Shown: positions 1 to 12,152 of the stretch, piece by piece
How positions within the stretch are numbered: the first letter of the stretch is position 1
Layout of the letters: each line of letters starts with the position of its first letter
Source of the DNA: Lathyrus oleraceus
Taxonomy: Eukaryota > Streptophyta > Magnoliopsida > Fabales > Fabaceae
Assembly: GCF_024323335.1 (NCBI RefSeq)
Contig: NC_066581.1
Span: forward strand, 456,731,197-456,795,196
Length of the DNA stretch: 64,000 nt
Direction of reading: 5' to 3'
The notes under the pieces: model-generated
Told to the model about the DNA's origin: nothing
Databases searched by the model: none
The model's input: only the letters and a program-made list of their open reading frames with translations
Position numbers and translations under genes: made by a program

Positions 1-2978
1 CAAAAAGAATATGCAAAAGAGGTGACTAATCTCATCCATACTTATGTTGATTTTGGCAATCAACTAGCCTTAGGATATTGAGATATCATAGGTCAAATGA
101 AATGGATGCATAAAGAAGGGGAATTAGATCAAGAGGGAGGGGAATGAATAAAAACTCAAATTGGACTAAGGAGAACTTTTACCAAATTAAGATCATTCAT
201 TCATTTTGGGAGATGGAATGTACATTCCATCAATCCCCTAAATCCAATGATTTTAACTTAACAAAGTCAAATCAACTTTGACCAAGGCCCAACAACACAA
301 GTCAAACTTATACAAATAATCAAAAAGGCTCAACACAATTATTTGACATTTATTCAATTTAAAAATACTAAAAATAATGCATTAAATTAAATATGGTTTG
401 TCAAATTCCTAAAATCTCATCAAAACACCAAAGAAATGGCCATGAGATTTATCATAGGTCAAACAAGGTCAAAGGACCTTGGAGAAAAAGTTTCAGAATT
501 TTTGGAGACTTAAAAGTATTTTTAAACAATTAAAAATATTCACAAAATCAATTAAATCATGAAAAATATTAATAATGATCCTAAAAATAATTTTAATTCA
601 AAATATGAAAGGGGATTTTAATTAAAAATTTTTGGGGAAACTCTCATATTTTTTGGATCAATATTAAAATTAATATGAACTAATGAAAATAAAACAAATT
701 AAATGAAATTAAAATAATCAGAAAAAACGTGGACCACTTGACTCCCTTATTAATTGAGGCGGCAGATCAAGTGGTCATCAACGTGCTTTCCACCATGGAC
801 TTAAGTCAATGCGCCACATGAATGGTAATCAAAACTAACGCGTGAGATTAAAATATATTAAACAAGATCAATACCTCAGAACCTGTCCAGCACACCACCG
901 GCGCTGGAACTCTAGTCACCTTTTCAGGCGAGGCTCACCAGACTAGTTCAGTCATCACCATCACATAATGAAAAAGGAGCACATGATCTGAAAGAAAAAA
1001 TGGCGTAGAGCACGAATCTGACCTCAATTTTAACTAACTTCACATATATAAAAAGATATGAGGAGTTAAATTTTGAGGTGTGTCAACTGAGTTGCTTCAA
1101 TTTGACCTCAAAGCAACTCAATCTTCTTGCCTACATTGGTAGGACTTCAGACAACCAAAGATCCAAGAGAATTGATAAGAATTGAGTGAGAATCAAAGAG
1201 AAGAAGATTTCTGAAAAATACCTTCAATGTTGTGCATAATTGGATCTTGCTTGCTTCAAACTTGACTTGATCACACTCGAGGATCTTGCAGAAGTGGTTT
1301 GGCAATGGAACAAAGCTTTGGATCCTGGAGTTTTTGAATCTCCAAACAGTGAGATTCAAACTCAATTTTCAAGTTGAAAATTCTAAGGTTTTCCTTTGAA
1401 TTGTGAGGGTTTGCAAAGAGGGGGCAAAGCTGGCGCACAAGGTGTCTTTGAAATGAGCTCAGAGGCCATGTATTTATAGCATTTGGGATTGATAATTACA
1501 CACTTGAAATTTTGCTAAATTTGGAATTGTCATGCACAAGCTTGCATGGGCGTGTACAGGCCCATGAAGCAATCCATTTTGATCCAATTCCAAATGTACT
1601 GAAGTTGAAATGATGCTTGAATGGCAAGGCAATGCAATGTGAAGTTTTGGACATTTGATTTTTCCACTTGATGCAAACCTGTTAAGACCATGCGCAGCCC
1701 TAGAAATATCAATCAAAATGCATGAAATAGGACTCTTTGGAAAGCTCATATCAAGGGGAACAACTTTGGTGTTGTACACTTTTTCATTTGGAACTTGGAT
1801 CATGGTGAATTTTGAGGTGAAATTTTGGAAATTTCAACATGTTGAAAATGTTTCTAAGTGTTAAGTCATATATCTCAATATTCCACCTTACTTAACTTTT
1901 TATGTGAGCTCTAAATGAGAAAAGTGTTTTCATAAAAGTTGTATCTCTCTCAAAGAACTTCAAAATGGTCACTAATTTCATGTCATTTGGATTTAGAATG
2001 ATAGAGTTATGCATTTTTGAAGTTGAGGAAAATCACATGTTCAATGGTATAGGGAAAAAATGACCTATAATGTATCCTCATATTACATGCTCATAAAAGT
2101 TGAATTAGTTCTCACTCCAAACATCAAAGTTGAATTAGATACCTTGAATTTTATTGTGCAACTTGGAAATATTTCATCTCATAAAAATTGAGCAAGTTAT
2201 GGCCTTGGGAAGTTGACTTTCAAATTAGGGTTTAGACAAAATGATCTATAATGTTTCAACATAGAAAATGATTTTCAAAGAAAAATTAGCTCTAGGTATC
2301 AACATTAAACTTGTTTAGAATGTCATTTAGAGAAACTTTGCTCTTGGAATCATTTTCATATGGTGAAAATTATAGAGACTCAGTTTTGATCAGATGAATT
2401 CATCTGGCCAACCACAATCAACCAACTTGATAACCTCCAATTCTCTTCACTTTTTAGGTTCATGGTATATCATATATGCATAAGATAATGAAATTTGAAG
2501 TGTCCCTTGAGAAATTTTATCAATTGGTAAGGAAGCTTGTTGAAGAAGTTACTCAAGATACCCAGACAAACTAGGGTTTCCAAGGTGAACCAACTCCAAA
2601 CTCTTGAAGAAATCTTGATCAAAATAACATATGAAGATCATGGGGACTCATATATGATGCTTAGAGACATTGTGGATTTTTCCTTGGTTGTGCTCTTGTA
2701 GCCATGAGGTTCTTAAACCCTAAATATGAGTTTGCTAGATCAATGGGGATCATGCCCTACCTACAAAAGAGTTAGGAAAATGCAAAGACATATTTTTGTA
2801 TTTTGGTTAGTAAAAATGATAATATACAAGTATGATACAATCACATGATGCTTGGTGATCTCTCCCCAAAACAAACCCAATGAAAGAGGGGTGAGGAGAA
2901 TGCCAAGGTATGATAACAATGCTAATGCATATGATGAAGTTGCATGAGGGATCTTAGGGTCAAAATTGGGGTCTTATA
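1..2978 (-). repeat. Ogre/Tat-type LTR, minus strand, cut by window start
   Basis: Read on the minus strand from about 2978, the sequence begins with a terminus (TATAAGACCCCAATTTTGAC) that resembles the first bases of the intact Ogre LTR in this window (TGTAATACCCCAAAATTTAC). A TATA-like box and a transcript-leader-like stretch follow about 1.5 kb in, as expected for the U3/R boundary of a long Ogre LTR. No reading frame of note is present; short ORFs here are noise. The first dinucleotide is TA rather than TG, so the end is mutated or I have misplaced it by a few bases. The family is inferred from terminus similarity and my memory of legume Ogre LTRs. Confidence 0.6.
1471..1480 (-). promoter_or_regulatory. 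TATA box of the minus-strand LTR
   Basis: The minus strand reads GCTATAAATA, followed about 25-30 nt downstream by a plausible transcript start region rich in C and A. It lies about 1.5 kb inside the LTR from its 5' terminus, which is where the U3/R boundary of a long Ogre-type LTR would fall. Confidence 0.5.
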
Positions 2979-3529
2979 GTAGGCTCTACGGTTGTAGATT
3001 CCTAGAGTCATGGACCCTCCTTGAGAATATCTCCGCCTTGACGAAGACTCGTCAAACAGGGATACCCTCAAGATGATATCTTCTAGGTGAGGTATTCGTA
3101 TTCACCCCACGAGGCATACATCTCGTAGGTCGATAGTACACAACCATCGACTCCAAGTTTCTAAAAAGGTCACTAGAGTCATCGGTCCTACTTGAAACTA
3201 TTATCATCGTGAGGAAGACTCATCAGACAATAATGCCTCCAATAGAATTTACTCTAGGAGGGGTCTTCATACCATACCAACGAGGAATACATCTCGCAGG
3301 CCAATACTTCACAACCACCATCTTAATCCTAAGTTTCCCTCAGACTAGGATATAAAGCCTATCTCACAAAGTGCCAAAAATCAGAGAGCCCCATAGTATC
3401 ATATGAACAGGAAGAAATAATGCACATAACAAAATAAGTAAGATAGAAGAAAATAATAAAAAAGAGTTAACAATTTGATTGCAAAGTTAACCAAATTAGG
3501 CTTGACTCTCTCTCTTTCATGAGCAATAT
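2979..3529. other. Sequence between two Ogre-type LTR ends, no gene
   Basis: About 550 bp lie between an LTR 5' terminus (near 2978) and a primer-binding site (3530-3547). They contain two diverged copies of a roughly 170-200-bp unit (around 2995-3170 and 3175-3335; both include a 'gaggNatacatctcg' motif). No polypurine tract is evident next to 2978. This is either leader sequence of an Ogre-type element that has lost almost all its interior, or the junction of two different elements. Confidence 0.4.
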
Positions 3530-3547
3530 TCCTCAGCAGAGTCGCCA
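3530..3547 (-). other. tRNA-Arg-type primer-binding site of an Ogre-like element
   Basis: The minus strand reads TGGCGACTCTGCTGAGGA. This differs by one base from the primer site of the intact Ogre at 35470-35487 (TGGCGACTCTGCTGGGGA). It lies two bases from an LTR end (TG at 3550 on the plus strand, which is the CA end on the minus strand). Ogre elements are known to use tRNA-Arg as primer. Confidence 0.8.
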
Positions 3548-3549
3548 GT

Positions 3550-6250
3550 TGTAGCATCGTGAAAAATACGGCCTACGAGCGCATCGCACGCTCGATGAAT
3601 GATTGAACAGAGTCACCATCAAAATTTATTTATTTCAAAGAAGTAAAGGGAAAATATTGATAAAACACTTAAAATAAAAATAAGATGGTCATCATAACAA
3701 AATTCGGGTTCGAGAGTCGATTATGTGAGGAGAAGGTATTAGCACCACTCACATCCTTTGTACTCAATGGGAACCATTTTATTATATTTGCGATTAGAAT
3801 GTTAGCTTATGTTATTTTATTTTTTCGAGTGATTAAAAGTGTAAAAGGAAAAGATAAGGGGTCGCAAAAAGGTTCTTCATTAGGGTATTTAACGAGTTCA
3901 AAAAGGAGGAATTCAAAGTTAATCGAAATAAACGTAGTTCTGCATTGGAAAACTACGAGGAATTCATTGAAAATATTTCCAATGGATCAAGGGTCTTAAT
4001 ACATTGAAATATTAATTTTATTGTGTTAGCTTATGTTATTTTCAATGGATTTCTCACAACAACAAGCTTTTATCTCCTTCTAAGTTGATCATTCTGCATT
4101 GGAAAACTATGAGGAATTCATTGCATAACTATGAGGCATTAACTCGAAATTAATCGAAAGAAACGAGTTTTAAAACTTTCACTTGATGTTGGATCAATGG
4201 TCTTAATACATAGAAAATATTAATTTTATTTATCATATATTTATTTAATTAATTAAAATAATTAAGAAAATAAATGAAATGCTAAAAGAAATTAAATAAA
4301 ATCAAAGGGGGGAGGAGGGATAAAGCATCGGGGATTATACAACAATCAAATAATGGTCCAAGGCCCAAAGTAAATAATAAAAAAACTTTAACAAAAAGAA
4401 ACTGGGGGTGCTGGTAGAAACTAGGCCCAGGGAGGCCCTATAATAATCAAATATAAAAACAAAATAAAAAGGAAAATTGAGGCCCAACCAAGGCCCAATG
4501 TTGATCAATGCTAGAGGGAGGGGGTCAACATAGTTGACTCATACGTCAACCTCATGATCTTATTACCACAAAATTTGATGCTTGAAAGGTGAGAGTACAT
4601 TGGTGTCACCAAGGGCCGTCCATACACTGGTGTGGTCAGCAAGGGGAAAGTCAATGATCTGAATCTCAAGGGTAAGCCACATGTGACCACACGTGTCACC
4701 AAGGGAGACAATCAGAGAGAGAAATACTCAAGGGGGAGGTCAGGCGTGGAATCATTTTTCATATGATCCTCTCTCTCTTCACTCTCGCTAACTCTCGTAT
4801 CTCTCATACTCTCTACATTAGCCCTCACATAAACAATTTAAACAACAACAAAAAAGCAACCAGGTGAATCATTCACGGTGGTTGTGATGAACACCACGAT
4901 GGTGTTCATCCACCACAACCCAGAATTTCGAAAACCCAACCAAAATAAAAAAGACTTCAATACAGACCCTAGGTGAAGTTTATCCCTAAACATGATTCTA
5001 ACATCTATTTGGTCAAACAAATAAACAAATCCCCAGATCTAACCAGTTCCCAATCTGAAAGCCTAAGAATGGAAACTCCAAATCAATTATGAAAACCATA
5101 CAAATCATGTAATTAAGCGCATAATAAGTAGAAAGCAATAACAAATGTGAGGAACACGCAAAAATAAGGGAGATAAAGGCCTTGCCGGAGCTTTGAAAAT
5201 CCGGTGAGGTTTCCGGCTAACCTCAACGTACGATACTCTGAGTTCTTTCTCCTTGTCTGCTTACTCTTTAAATTCCTCTTTTACTCCTTTTGTCTATTCC
5301 TCCTATATGTGTTGTATAAGTGTCTCCGGTGAAGGTGAGAGCAGTTAAATGAGGCTTGTGAGCTCAACTCGTTTCAAACATCAGTTAGAAGTTTAGGGAG
5401 TTTTGGATGAAGAGTTTTAGTAAGGGCGTTAGTATGGAATTGGGCAGAGATTTGGCATTTTTTCATGTGTTTTTGAGTGATCAATAGGCTCCTTTTTAAA
5501 GGTGAAATAAGGAGTGGATTACAAGAAAAGAGGGGAGAAAGTGGTGAGCAATGTGATTTTTTGGGGGAGAATTCCTTAGGAATTTGTGTGAACAGATTAG
5601 AGGGAAAACTGAGATTCATTTGAGATGAAAAGTTTGTTGAGTTTTTGTGTTAGTTTGATGCATGTTGATAAACTTTGATGGTATGGAGTATGTTGAGATG
5701 GTTCACGCGTATCTTCTTGTGTAATTTGTTAATTTGATTTTCTTTACTTGTTTTAATTCAATTAAAGTTGATGTAGATGTATGTCACATGTTAATGATGG
5801 ATGATATCATTAGTTTCATGTTGAATGATATGGTGCGTTGGTACGATGTTGGCTGCACATGTTTGCTGCTCTTTTTGTTCTCTTTTTTTCAAATTTGACT
5901 TAATGATGATATAAGGTTAGTGACATTTGTTATGCTGATATGTGTGTGTATGTTGAGTGGTGTTGGCTTGGTAGGTTGCTATGGGCTGATGTTATGGTAT
6001 GTCAATGTTGAAAACTCACATGTCCTTGTTCTCATTTGGTCGCTCAGTCTTGCATGGGATATGTGTTAAGTGATGATGGTGATGATGAATGGCGTGAAGA
6101 TGATGAAGAGGAAGCCTTGTGTGGTGTGATGCGCAAAGGTGATGTTGATGAGTTATATGAGTAAAAATGTGGGACCACAACCAATTGGGCTTAGCTTTTT
6201 GGTATTTCAGTTTTTTACTTTTTGTATTCTAAAAGGTAGGAGAAAGGTAG
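3550..6250 (-). repeat. Decayed Ogre/Tat-type LTR, minus strand
   Basis: The sequence begins (plus strand) with TGTAGCATCGTGAAAAATAC, next to a primer site, so this is the 3' end of the 5' LTR of a minus-strand element. The first 200 bp resemble the LTR end at 57871-58059, including a shared 'agatggtcatca' block and 'gaaggtattagc'. A TATA-like CTTTAAAAAGG on the minus strand (near 5495-5510) could mark U3/R. I could not find the far terminus, so the right boundary near 6250 is a guess based on where the character of the sequence changes. No coding capacity. Confidence 0.5.
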
Positions 6251-7156
6251 GTTTTAGAGAAATCATCAGACATACCTAGAAAATAGGCAAAAATGAGAGA
6301 AAGAGAAAAAGCTAGGAATTTGAAGAGGGAACTCATAGAAGATGTCCAATTCAACATCAATTTATGGAGATCTAAGGTAAGGGGGAGAATAACTTTAAAT
6401 AAGAGATTATGCCTTAGGGGTAGGGTAGAGGAGTCCTTAACTTCCAATAAGGAAGATAATTTTGATGATTTCTATGTGTGTTCTTGAGGAATAATATCCT
6501 CCTGATTATATTGGTATGAATTCGTATGAATTGATGTCTAAAATTCTGCAATGTATGTATGTCTGTTTTCCACCATTGTTGAAATGTTGAATGTTTTAGT
6601 GATGTGAATTGATGAATTGGTGATTGAATTGATATGTTAATTGGTAGAATTTGGGCTTAATAAGAGTGGGATTTTAATATGAGAAAATAGATGGTTGAAA
6701 TAAGTCGTTTTTGTGTTAAGAAGTATTTGGATGGTTTATCATCATTAAATTATTTTCAAAATACGTTAAAACGTGATTAATGGCAAAATACTGCAGTAAG
6801 AGTCAATCTACACGAGGTATGCATTTACCTCTAGCTGGCAGAATTTCCCATTCTTGACCTGTAAGCATAGGCATCTACCTCTGGCTGCTACAATGTGTCT
6901 TTTGTCTTTTGTTGCATTGTTCGACAATTTTATGTACAACTTTTGTTCCGTAAATCCAAATGAGACGCCGTTCAAAGCTTTGGGAAGCTAACACACAGAT
7001 TTATCTCGTGAACTACTTGATAATGATATTATTATAACCAAAGCATATTTAATGATTAGGAACTTCACCCTAATTATTATCATCTCTTCACTGGTCCCAA
7101 AGTCCACCATGAGCTAAACATATCTCAAAGGTCTCATGATTGTCTCATCAAAACCT

Positions 7157-7173
7157 CCCCCCCCCCCCCCCCC
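7157..7173. repeat. C17 homopolymer
   Basis: A run of seventeen C residues follows 'aaacct' in an AT-rich setting. It could be a slippage-expanded polypurine tract (G-run on the minus strand) of a dead element, or an assembly-sensitive homopolymer. Confidence 0.9.
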
Positions 7174-7204
7174 GTAATATGGTTGCATAATTGGATGTAT
7201 ACCT

Positions 7205-7366
7205 TATTTCTCGTACGGCTCAGTGTAAATGATATCACACAAACTTCCTTTTTCTACCATCACACACCGAACAACATGGGCAACCATTGCAACCCTTATA
7301 AGGATGGGTATGTGGTGGTTCCATATGAAATTAACTAGTTCTTCATCGTAAAATAAAATATGGGGT
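7205..7366 (-). pseudogene. Possible decayed Ty3-type protease fragment
   Basis: One minus-strand frame stays open for about 50 codons and reads like a retroelement aspartic-protease neighbourhood: a short acidic lead-in (FYDEEL), then alternating hydrophobic strands, then V-M-V-E-K-G-S and D-I-I-Y, where active proteases have V-L-V-D-x-G-S-S and a D-(I/V)-(L/M)-(Y/F) motif. The catalytic Asp would be replaced by Glu. A stop follows at about 7205. This could be chance similarity; the strand matches the other old elements of this flank. Confidence 0.3.
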
Positions 7367-8171
7367 CTCTCGGTCGTTTGAGTTCTTCTAAAGAGTTAAT
7401 TCCTTTGCGAGAGAAAATAATAACTCATTGGGGGGTGAGTAGTGATTATCAACAATAACAAACAATTGAATGACATCTCTTTCGCTTTTGAAGTATGGGT
7501 TTATAGGTATATCTTCACAGTTGCTGTATATTTTTTGTTAGTGTAAGCCTTAGTAGATACATCATCCCACTGATTCAATAACCATATGAGATGAAGTTTT
7601 TGGACACGAGCTAGAGTTGAGTTATAACGATGTTATGATCATAAATCCTTGATCGTGAAGCATATATGTGAACTGGAATATGCCATTTGTTACATAATTA
7701 AGGGAAATAAAACGTTGGATAGAATGTTTCCCATAGAAGAAGTTAGTGATCCGATTTGGATCTAATATATCTTGAGGATAGATCTAACTTTGATAGAATG
7801 ACAAATTCTAATTATGCTTCATTTGTCAATGTTTTTCTCCATGTAAGAAAATGAATCGGTGATACCTGCAAACACATAATGCCTAAGTCAATGACTTAAT
7901 AACGCAAGGATGAATGTATTTTTTAGGTTTTTGCAGAGTGTGTACCTTAATCATGACATTTAACCCTCTTTAGAGACATATTCTAAGGTTTTTGGGAGTC
8001 CAAAATTTTCTTCTTATGGACAAGTGTCATAATATTACTCATTATGTGATGTAACAACCTCCATTTGATCATATATCTTGATTGTGTGTATTATTCTGGT
8101 GGAAATTGATATATTCCTGAATTCTTGTGCCTATTCTTTCTTAGACCGTCTTTCCTTGTTATATTTAATCT

Positions 8172-8176
8172 CACCG
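8172..8176. other. Ogre target-site duplication, left (CACCG)
   Basis: CACCG directly precedes the TG of the LTR at 8177 and recurs directly after the CA of the 3' LTR at 51761-51765. This defines the insertion exactly. Confidence 0.95.
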
Positions 8177-9584
8177 TGTAATACCCCAAAATTTACCCTT
8201 CATTTTTCCTGGAAGCATGAGATTATGTTTTACACTTCATTAGCATCATATTAGGTCATACTCATTGCATACTGCATTAGTGACATGGAGATCAGGTTTT
8301 GATCGATCACTCCTTAACAGAAGGAGCCCACACAAAGCAAGATTGAGAATTGGACTTCATTTTCTAAGTATACAAGTCTCAAGGGTCTCCGGGGGGTCCA
8401 AGTATCTTATTATGGTCCTCAGTTCATCAGTGAAGGATTCAAAGCTATCAGAGTGTTCATCCAGATTTAATCAGAAATTAGGGTTTCATGGCTACCTGCA
8501 ACAGGAAATGTTTGGTTGGAAGTAGAGGAGTTCATCCATGTCATGATTAGAGAGGCATCTTGGCCTAGGAAGATTCACAATTATCTCAGAAAGATCCATT
8601 GCCAATCAGTGTAATCAGTTCCTGATCATTTTGCCCTAAAACTAGGGTTTGGTATAAAATCAGTTTATTTATGATTCTTTGGGTGAAACTATTTTCCATG
8701 GCCTTCCGTATGTCCTCAAGGGTCTACATACAAAAAATCATCTCTTTATTTGAGATAGAAGTGCTTCAATTGATCAATGGAATCAAGAATCAGACAGTTT
8801 GGGAAAAGTCAACTATGGGGCCAGAAAAGTCAACTCCTGACATTTTGAGAGTAGAATCTCAAAATCCATGCCTAGGGGATCCTACATGTGAAATTTGATC
8901 AAGGTTGGATTATGGATTCATCATTTAATCAGGAATTGGAAAAGTTACTTAATTTGGAAATGGTTGACCTTCCATTTAGGGCAAGTTTTCATGATCGTTG
9001 CACTCACTTTAAGCCTATTTTTTATCAAGATAAAAGCTCCATTAAAAATTTTTCCAACATGAAAGTTGTTCCTCTTGTTCCAAGATTTCTAGAGATATAA
9101 AGTTTACTCCATTTGGGTTAGAATTGAGAAAGTTATGCTTAGTTAAAGTGAGACATTTTTTTAGGACACTTAGAAAAATTTCTAAGTCCGAAATCTTCAA
9201 AATTTGTCAAGAGTTCTTGGCCAGTTTTCTTGCACTTCAAGGCATTATTTGAAAATACTTTCTTCACAGCAATTGTACCTTGCCATTTCCTCTTTCACAT
9301 CCTTTTGGAATCATCTCATTTGGATCCATGGTTTGAGAGATACATTCATTTAAAGTGGGCACCATGACTTGATTTTCTAGGCAGATTTTGGGCCTGGCTG
9401 GCCCAATCAGATTTTCTAAGCATGCTACACAAACCAGTCACGTTTTTTACCTCTTTTGGCCATGCATTGGACATCCATCCACTTATGTTTGGTCCAAAAT
9501 AACAACATTTTACACCTCACTTCACACTTTTATTCTTATGGATAAATCACTTATTAAAAAGCCCATGAGAACACCTAATCCACC

Positions 9585-9615
9585 CTATTTAAGAAGCTGA
9601 AACCCTAACCCTAAA
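9585..9615 (+). promoter_or_regulatory. Ogre LTR promoter: TATA box and telo-box-like leader
   Basis: A TATA-like CTATTTAAG (9585-9593) is followed at once by AAACCCTAACCCTAAA (9600-9615), two overlapping copies of the plant telo-box motif. The position about 1.4 kb into the LTR suits the U3/R boundary. The same arrangement is kept in the 3' LTR (49330-49360). Confidence 0.6.
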
Positions 9616-11505
9616 GGAGCATTGGAATTTCGTGGAAAGGAGGCAAAGCTTCATCACATATCAGATTCCATTCCACTTCTATTTTCCATTATGTAATCAT
9701 CTCTTCCATGACCATGTTTTGATATATCTACGCTTGCTTACCATGTCCATCACCATTAATCCTTCCATTTTCATATTTCGTTTTCTTATTTAAAATATTT
9801 TCTTCGTCCATAAAGTTACCCAAAAATATTTTTCACTTTTCTTAACGTTTTGTTTAATTTTATATAATTTTTATTTTCGTATTTTTTTAATATTAATATT
9901 TTATTTTAATTATTTATTCTAAATGGTCCATTTTAACACACTTTTTTAATTGATTTTATTTTATGACTTCAAATTATTGTTAGCATTTGATTTTTGAGAT
10001 GAAGGTTAACCACTGTCTCATGATCAAAATGACCTTTTCTTGGAATTTTATTTCACATTTTCAATTTACTTTGGATTTATTTTTGACCTAGTTTGGTTGG
10101 TGGACTTTTAATTTGACTTCTGTTTTATTTTAATTAATTCACGTACCAATTTTCATTATTTTTAAAATCTTTTTGGGGGATGATGATGCCCTGACCCCAC
10201 CTTATTTAGTTTAATTTTTCATAATTTTCTTGATGAATTTACTATTTATTCTGGATTTATTTCTAACCTCGTCTTATTAATTGACTTTTGGTTTGACCTA
10301 TGTTTTGTTTTAATTAATTCACGTGTCAATTTTCATTATTTTAAAAATATTTTTGGGGGATGATGATGTCCTGACCCCACCTTATTTATTTTAATTTTTC
10401 ATAATTTTCTTGATTAATTTTCTATTTATTTGTTATATTTTTAAGTTGACTTGAATTTTCAGTTGACTTCTTTATGATCGATGTTTGACTTAAGGATTGC
10501 TTATGGCAATTGAAGAGATCTTTTGATCCTCCCTCGTTCATCTCATATGCCATGTATTAGAGGCCTTTTACCTTGATTTTATTTGGTCCTTACCTCATGT
10601 CCTGATTAAATTATTCAGTGGATCCTCCGTGTGCATATTTTCATCTGTTTGATTCATCTGTTATCTTTTATACTTGTTTCTCTCATTCATGCTTTCTATT
10701 GCTTGATTATTTAACATGTTCATACTCCCATGCATTGTTTAAATGCTCCATTATTTAATTCTTTGGTTTGATTATATATTGTTTATTTATCCGATCTGAT
10801 TGATAACTGTTGCCTACTTGTACGATGTATTAGGCATATATTCTTATTGTTTGTTTGCCATGAACAATCCCCATTCATAACAAATGTACCCCTCTCTCAT
10901 AAAATGTATAATATTTATTTCTTTATTTCATTAGTCACCTGTTAATACAAGAATTAAAACGAGCATTCGATAACCATTTCAAAATAAGATCAAAAGCTCG
11001 ATCCAACGTCGAGTAATCATTTTCAAAACTTAACAGAACCAGCACGCATTCATCCATCCTCTTGTAAGTCGATTGCCTCAGGCATCGCCATCTACCTGTA
11101 AGTCGATTGCCTCTGGCATCACCATCTACCCTTATCCGTAACTCTTATCCGCGCTCCATCCGTCGACTCTTGTTCCGTTTAGGTAGCACCCATTAAGTAG
11201 AACCCTTTGTATGATAACATAGGTAGAATTCCCTTATTCTTTGCATGCTAACATTAGGTAAATGTTCCCCTTTATAAATCCTAACACATAGGTCCATATT
11301 GCATGACAACTCTAGATCAGAGCTTCCTCACTTTTAGACCTTCCGTGCGTCTCCGATCTTGTGGCATGTCAGTCCGTTCTATTGCAAAGAGGTAACTGCC
11401 TAAGACTCGATTCAGCGAGCTGCGACACCTATTGCTAGGACGTTGAACACACTTCCCACCCTCCTTTAACACAGTTGGTGTCCTCTTTTGTAAGTCCATG
11501 TTCAT

Positions 11506-11510
11506 ATGGC
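11506..11510. other. Athila target-site duplication, left (ATGGC)
   Basis: ATGGC precedes TGATAACATG and is repeated at 34953-34957 after the CA that ends the Athila 3' LTR. The uninterrupted Ogre 3' LTR has one ATGGC at the matching point (near 51251), confirming the empty-site structure. Confidence 0.95.
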
Positions 11511-11742
11511 TGATAACATGAAATAATATCACATTTTTGGACTCGATTTAATTAAATTATATTATTATTTGTTTCGATTTATTTTATATTATTCGATATT
11601 ACTTGGTATTTACCTTCTATTTATTCCAGGCAACATTATTTGAAGCATACGTGAAAAAGAAGAAAAGGAGGTGCGAAAAGATGATAAGAAGCAATTTTCA
11701 ATAAAGCCCAGCCCACAACTATCAACTAGAAGCGCTGAAGCT

Positions 11743-11958
11743 GTGACGACCGCCACACAAGGTGTGACGAGCGTCACGCCCCCCTGCTTTGTGTTACGAA
11801 CGTAACACATGGTGTGACGAACGTCACACCCCCATTCCTATATTTTTGGGTTTGACGCGTAATAGAAGCACGCTCTTCCTCTTTCTTCGCTTGACTAGTT
11901 GACGTGAGGAAACCTACTGAATGGAAGAAACGGTCACTTGGTAAATTAATATAAATAG
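11743..11958 (+). promoter_or_regulatory. Athila LTR promoter: TGACG dyads plus TATA
   Basis: Four dyads of the form GTNACG-NN-CGTNAC lie at 11743 (degenerate), 11764, 11793 and 11814, with start-to-start spacings of 21, 29 and 21 bp. The TGACG half-site is the core of as-1-type elements bound by TGA-class bZIP factors in plants. A TATA box (ATATAAATAG, 11949-11958) follows about 120 bp downstream. That the dyads act as an enhancer is inference. Confidence 0.65.
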
Positions 11959-12147
11959 GACCAATTGTGGAACCCTGCCGCTCTCGCTCAAATTTCCAGT
12001 TTTCGGCACCACATTATTTTTACTGTTTTTCTTATTTTCCAGCACTTTACTTTCCTAGCAATTTTTATTTCTTTTCCTTTTCCAGCAAATTTTAAAGCAT
12101 TCAATTAATTTTCTCACAATAGTTTCTACACCGGAAACTATTGTGTA

Positions 12148-12152
12148 CTTTT
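12148..12152. other. SIRE target-site duplication, left (CTTTT)
   Basis: CTTTT precedes TGAAGGTGAG and recurs at 22502-22506 after ...TTACA. The Athila 3' LTR has the single uninterrupted site at 33856-33860. Confidence 0.95.

Larger units (their letters stand above)
6251..8171. other. AT-rich unassigned DNA, no gene
   Basis: There is no convincing gene here. Short ORFs on both strands are frequent and unsupported. The stretch holds a C17 run and a possible decayed retroelement protease fragment, both listed separately. It is probably old retrotransposon sequence into which the Ogre inserted at 8172-8176. Confidence 0.5.
8177..11510 (+). repeat. Ogre 5' LTR, left part (interrupted by Athila)
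   Basis: It begins TGTAATACCCC and is collinear with the 3' LTR from 47919. It stops at 11510 where the Athila begins and resumes at 34958. The parts sum to 3,840 bp against 3,842 bp for the 3' LTR. Inside are the promoter at 9585-9615, a diverged 180-bp tandem duplication (about 10075-10435, both units with 'gggggatgatgat'), and a 34-bp tandem pair at 11064-11131. ORFs of about 70-90 codons occur in both LTRs only because the LTRs are copies of one another. Confidence 0.95.
11511..12152 (+). repeat. Athila 5' LTR, left part (interrupted by SIRE)
   Basis: It is collinear with 33220-33860 of the 3' LTR and contains the U3 promoter region. It ends at the SIRE target duplication (CTTTT, 12148-12152) and continues at 22507. 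Confidence 0.95.

Noticed and set aside
1474..1864. Overlapping 60-109-codon ORFs on both strands
   Set aside because: Inside an LTR next to its TATA box; no domain and no sign of constraint.
6229..6487. Opposing ORFs of 64 and 72 codons
   Set aside because: Short, AT-rich, no recognisable domain on either strand.
8265..8525. 86-codon ORF with a near-identical partner at 48007-48288
   Set aside because: The conservation is explained by the two being LTR copies; it has no known domain and lies in U3.
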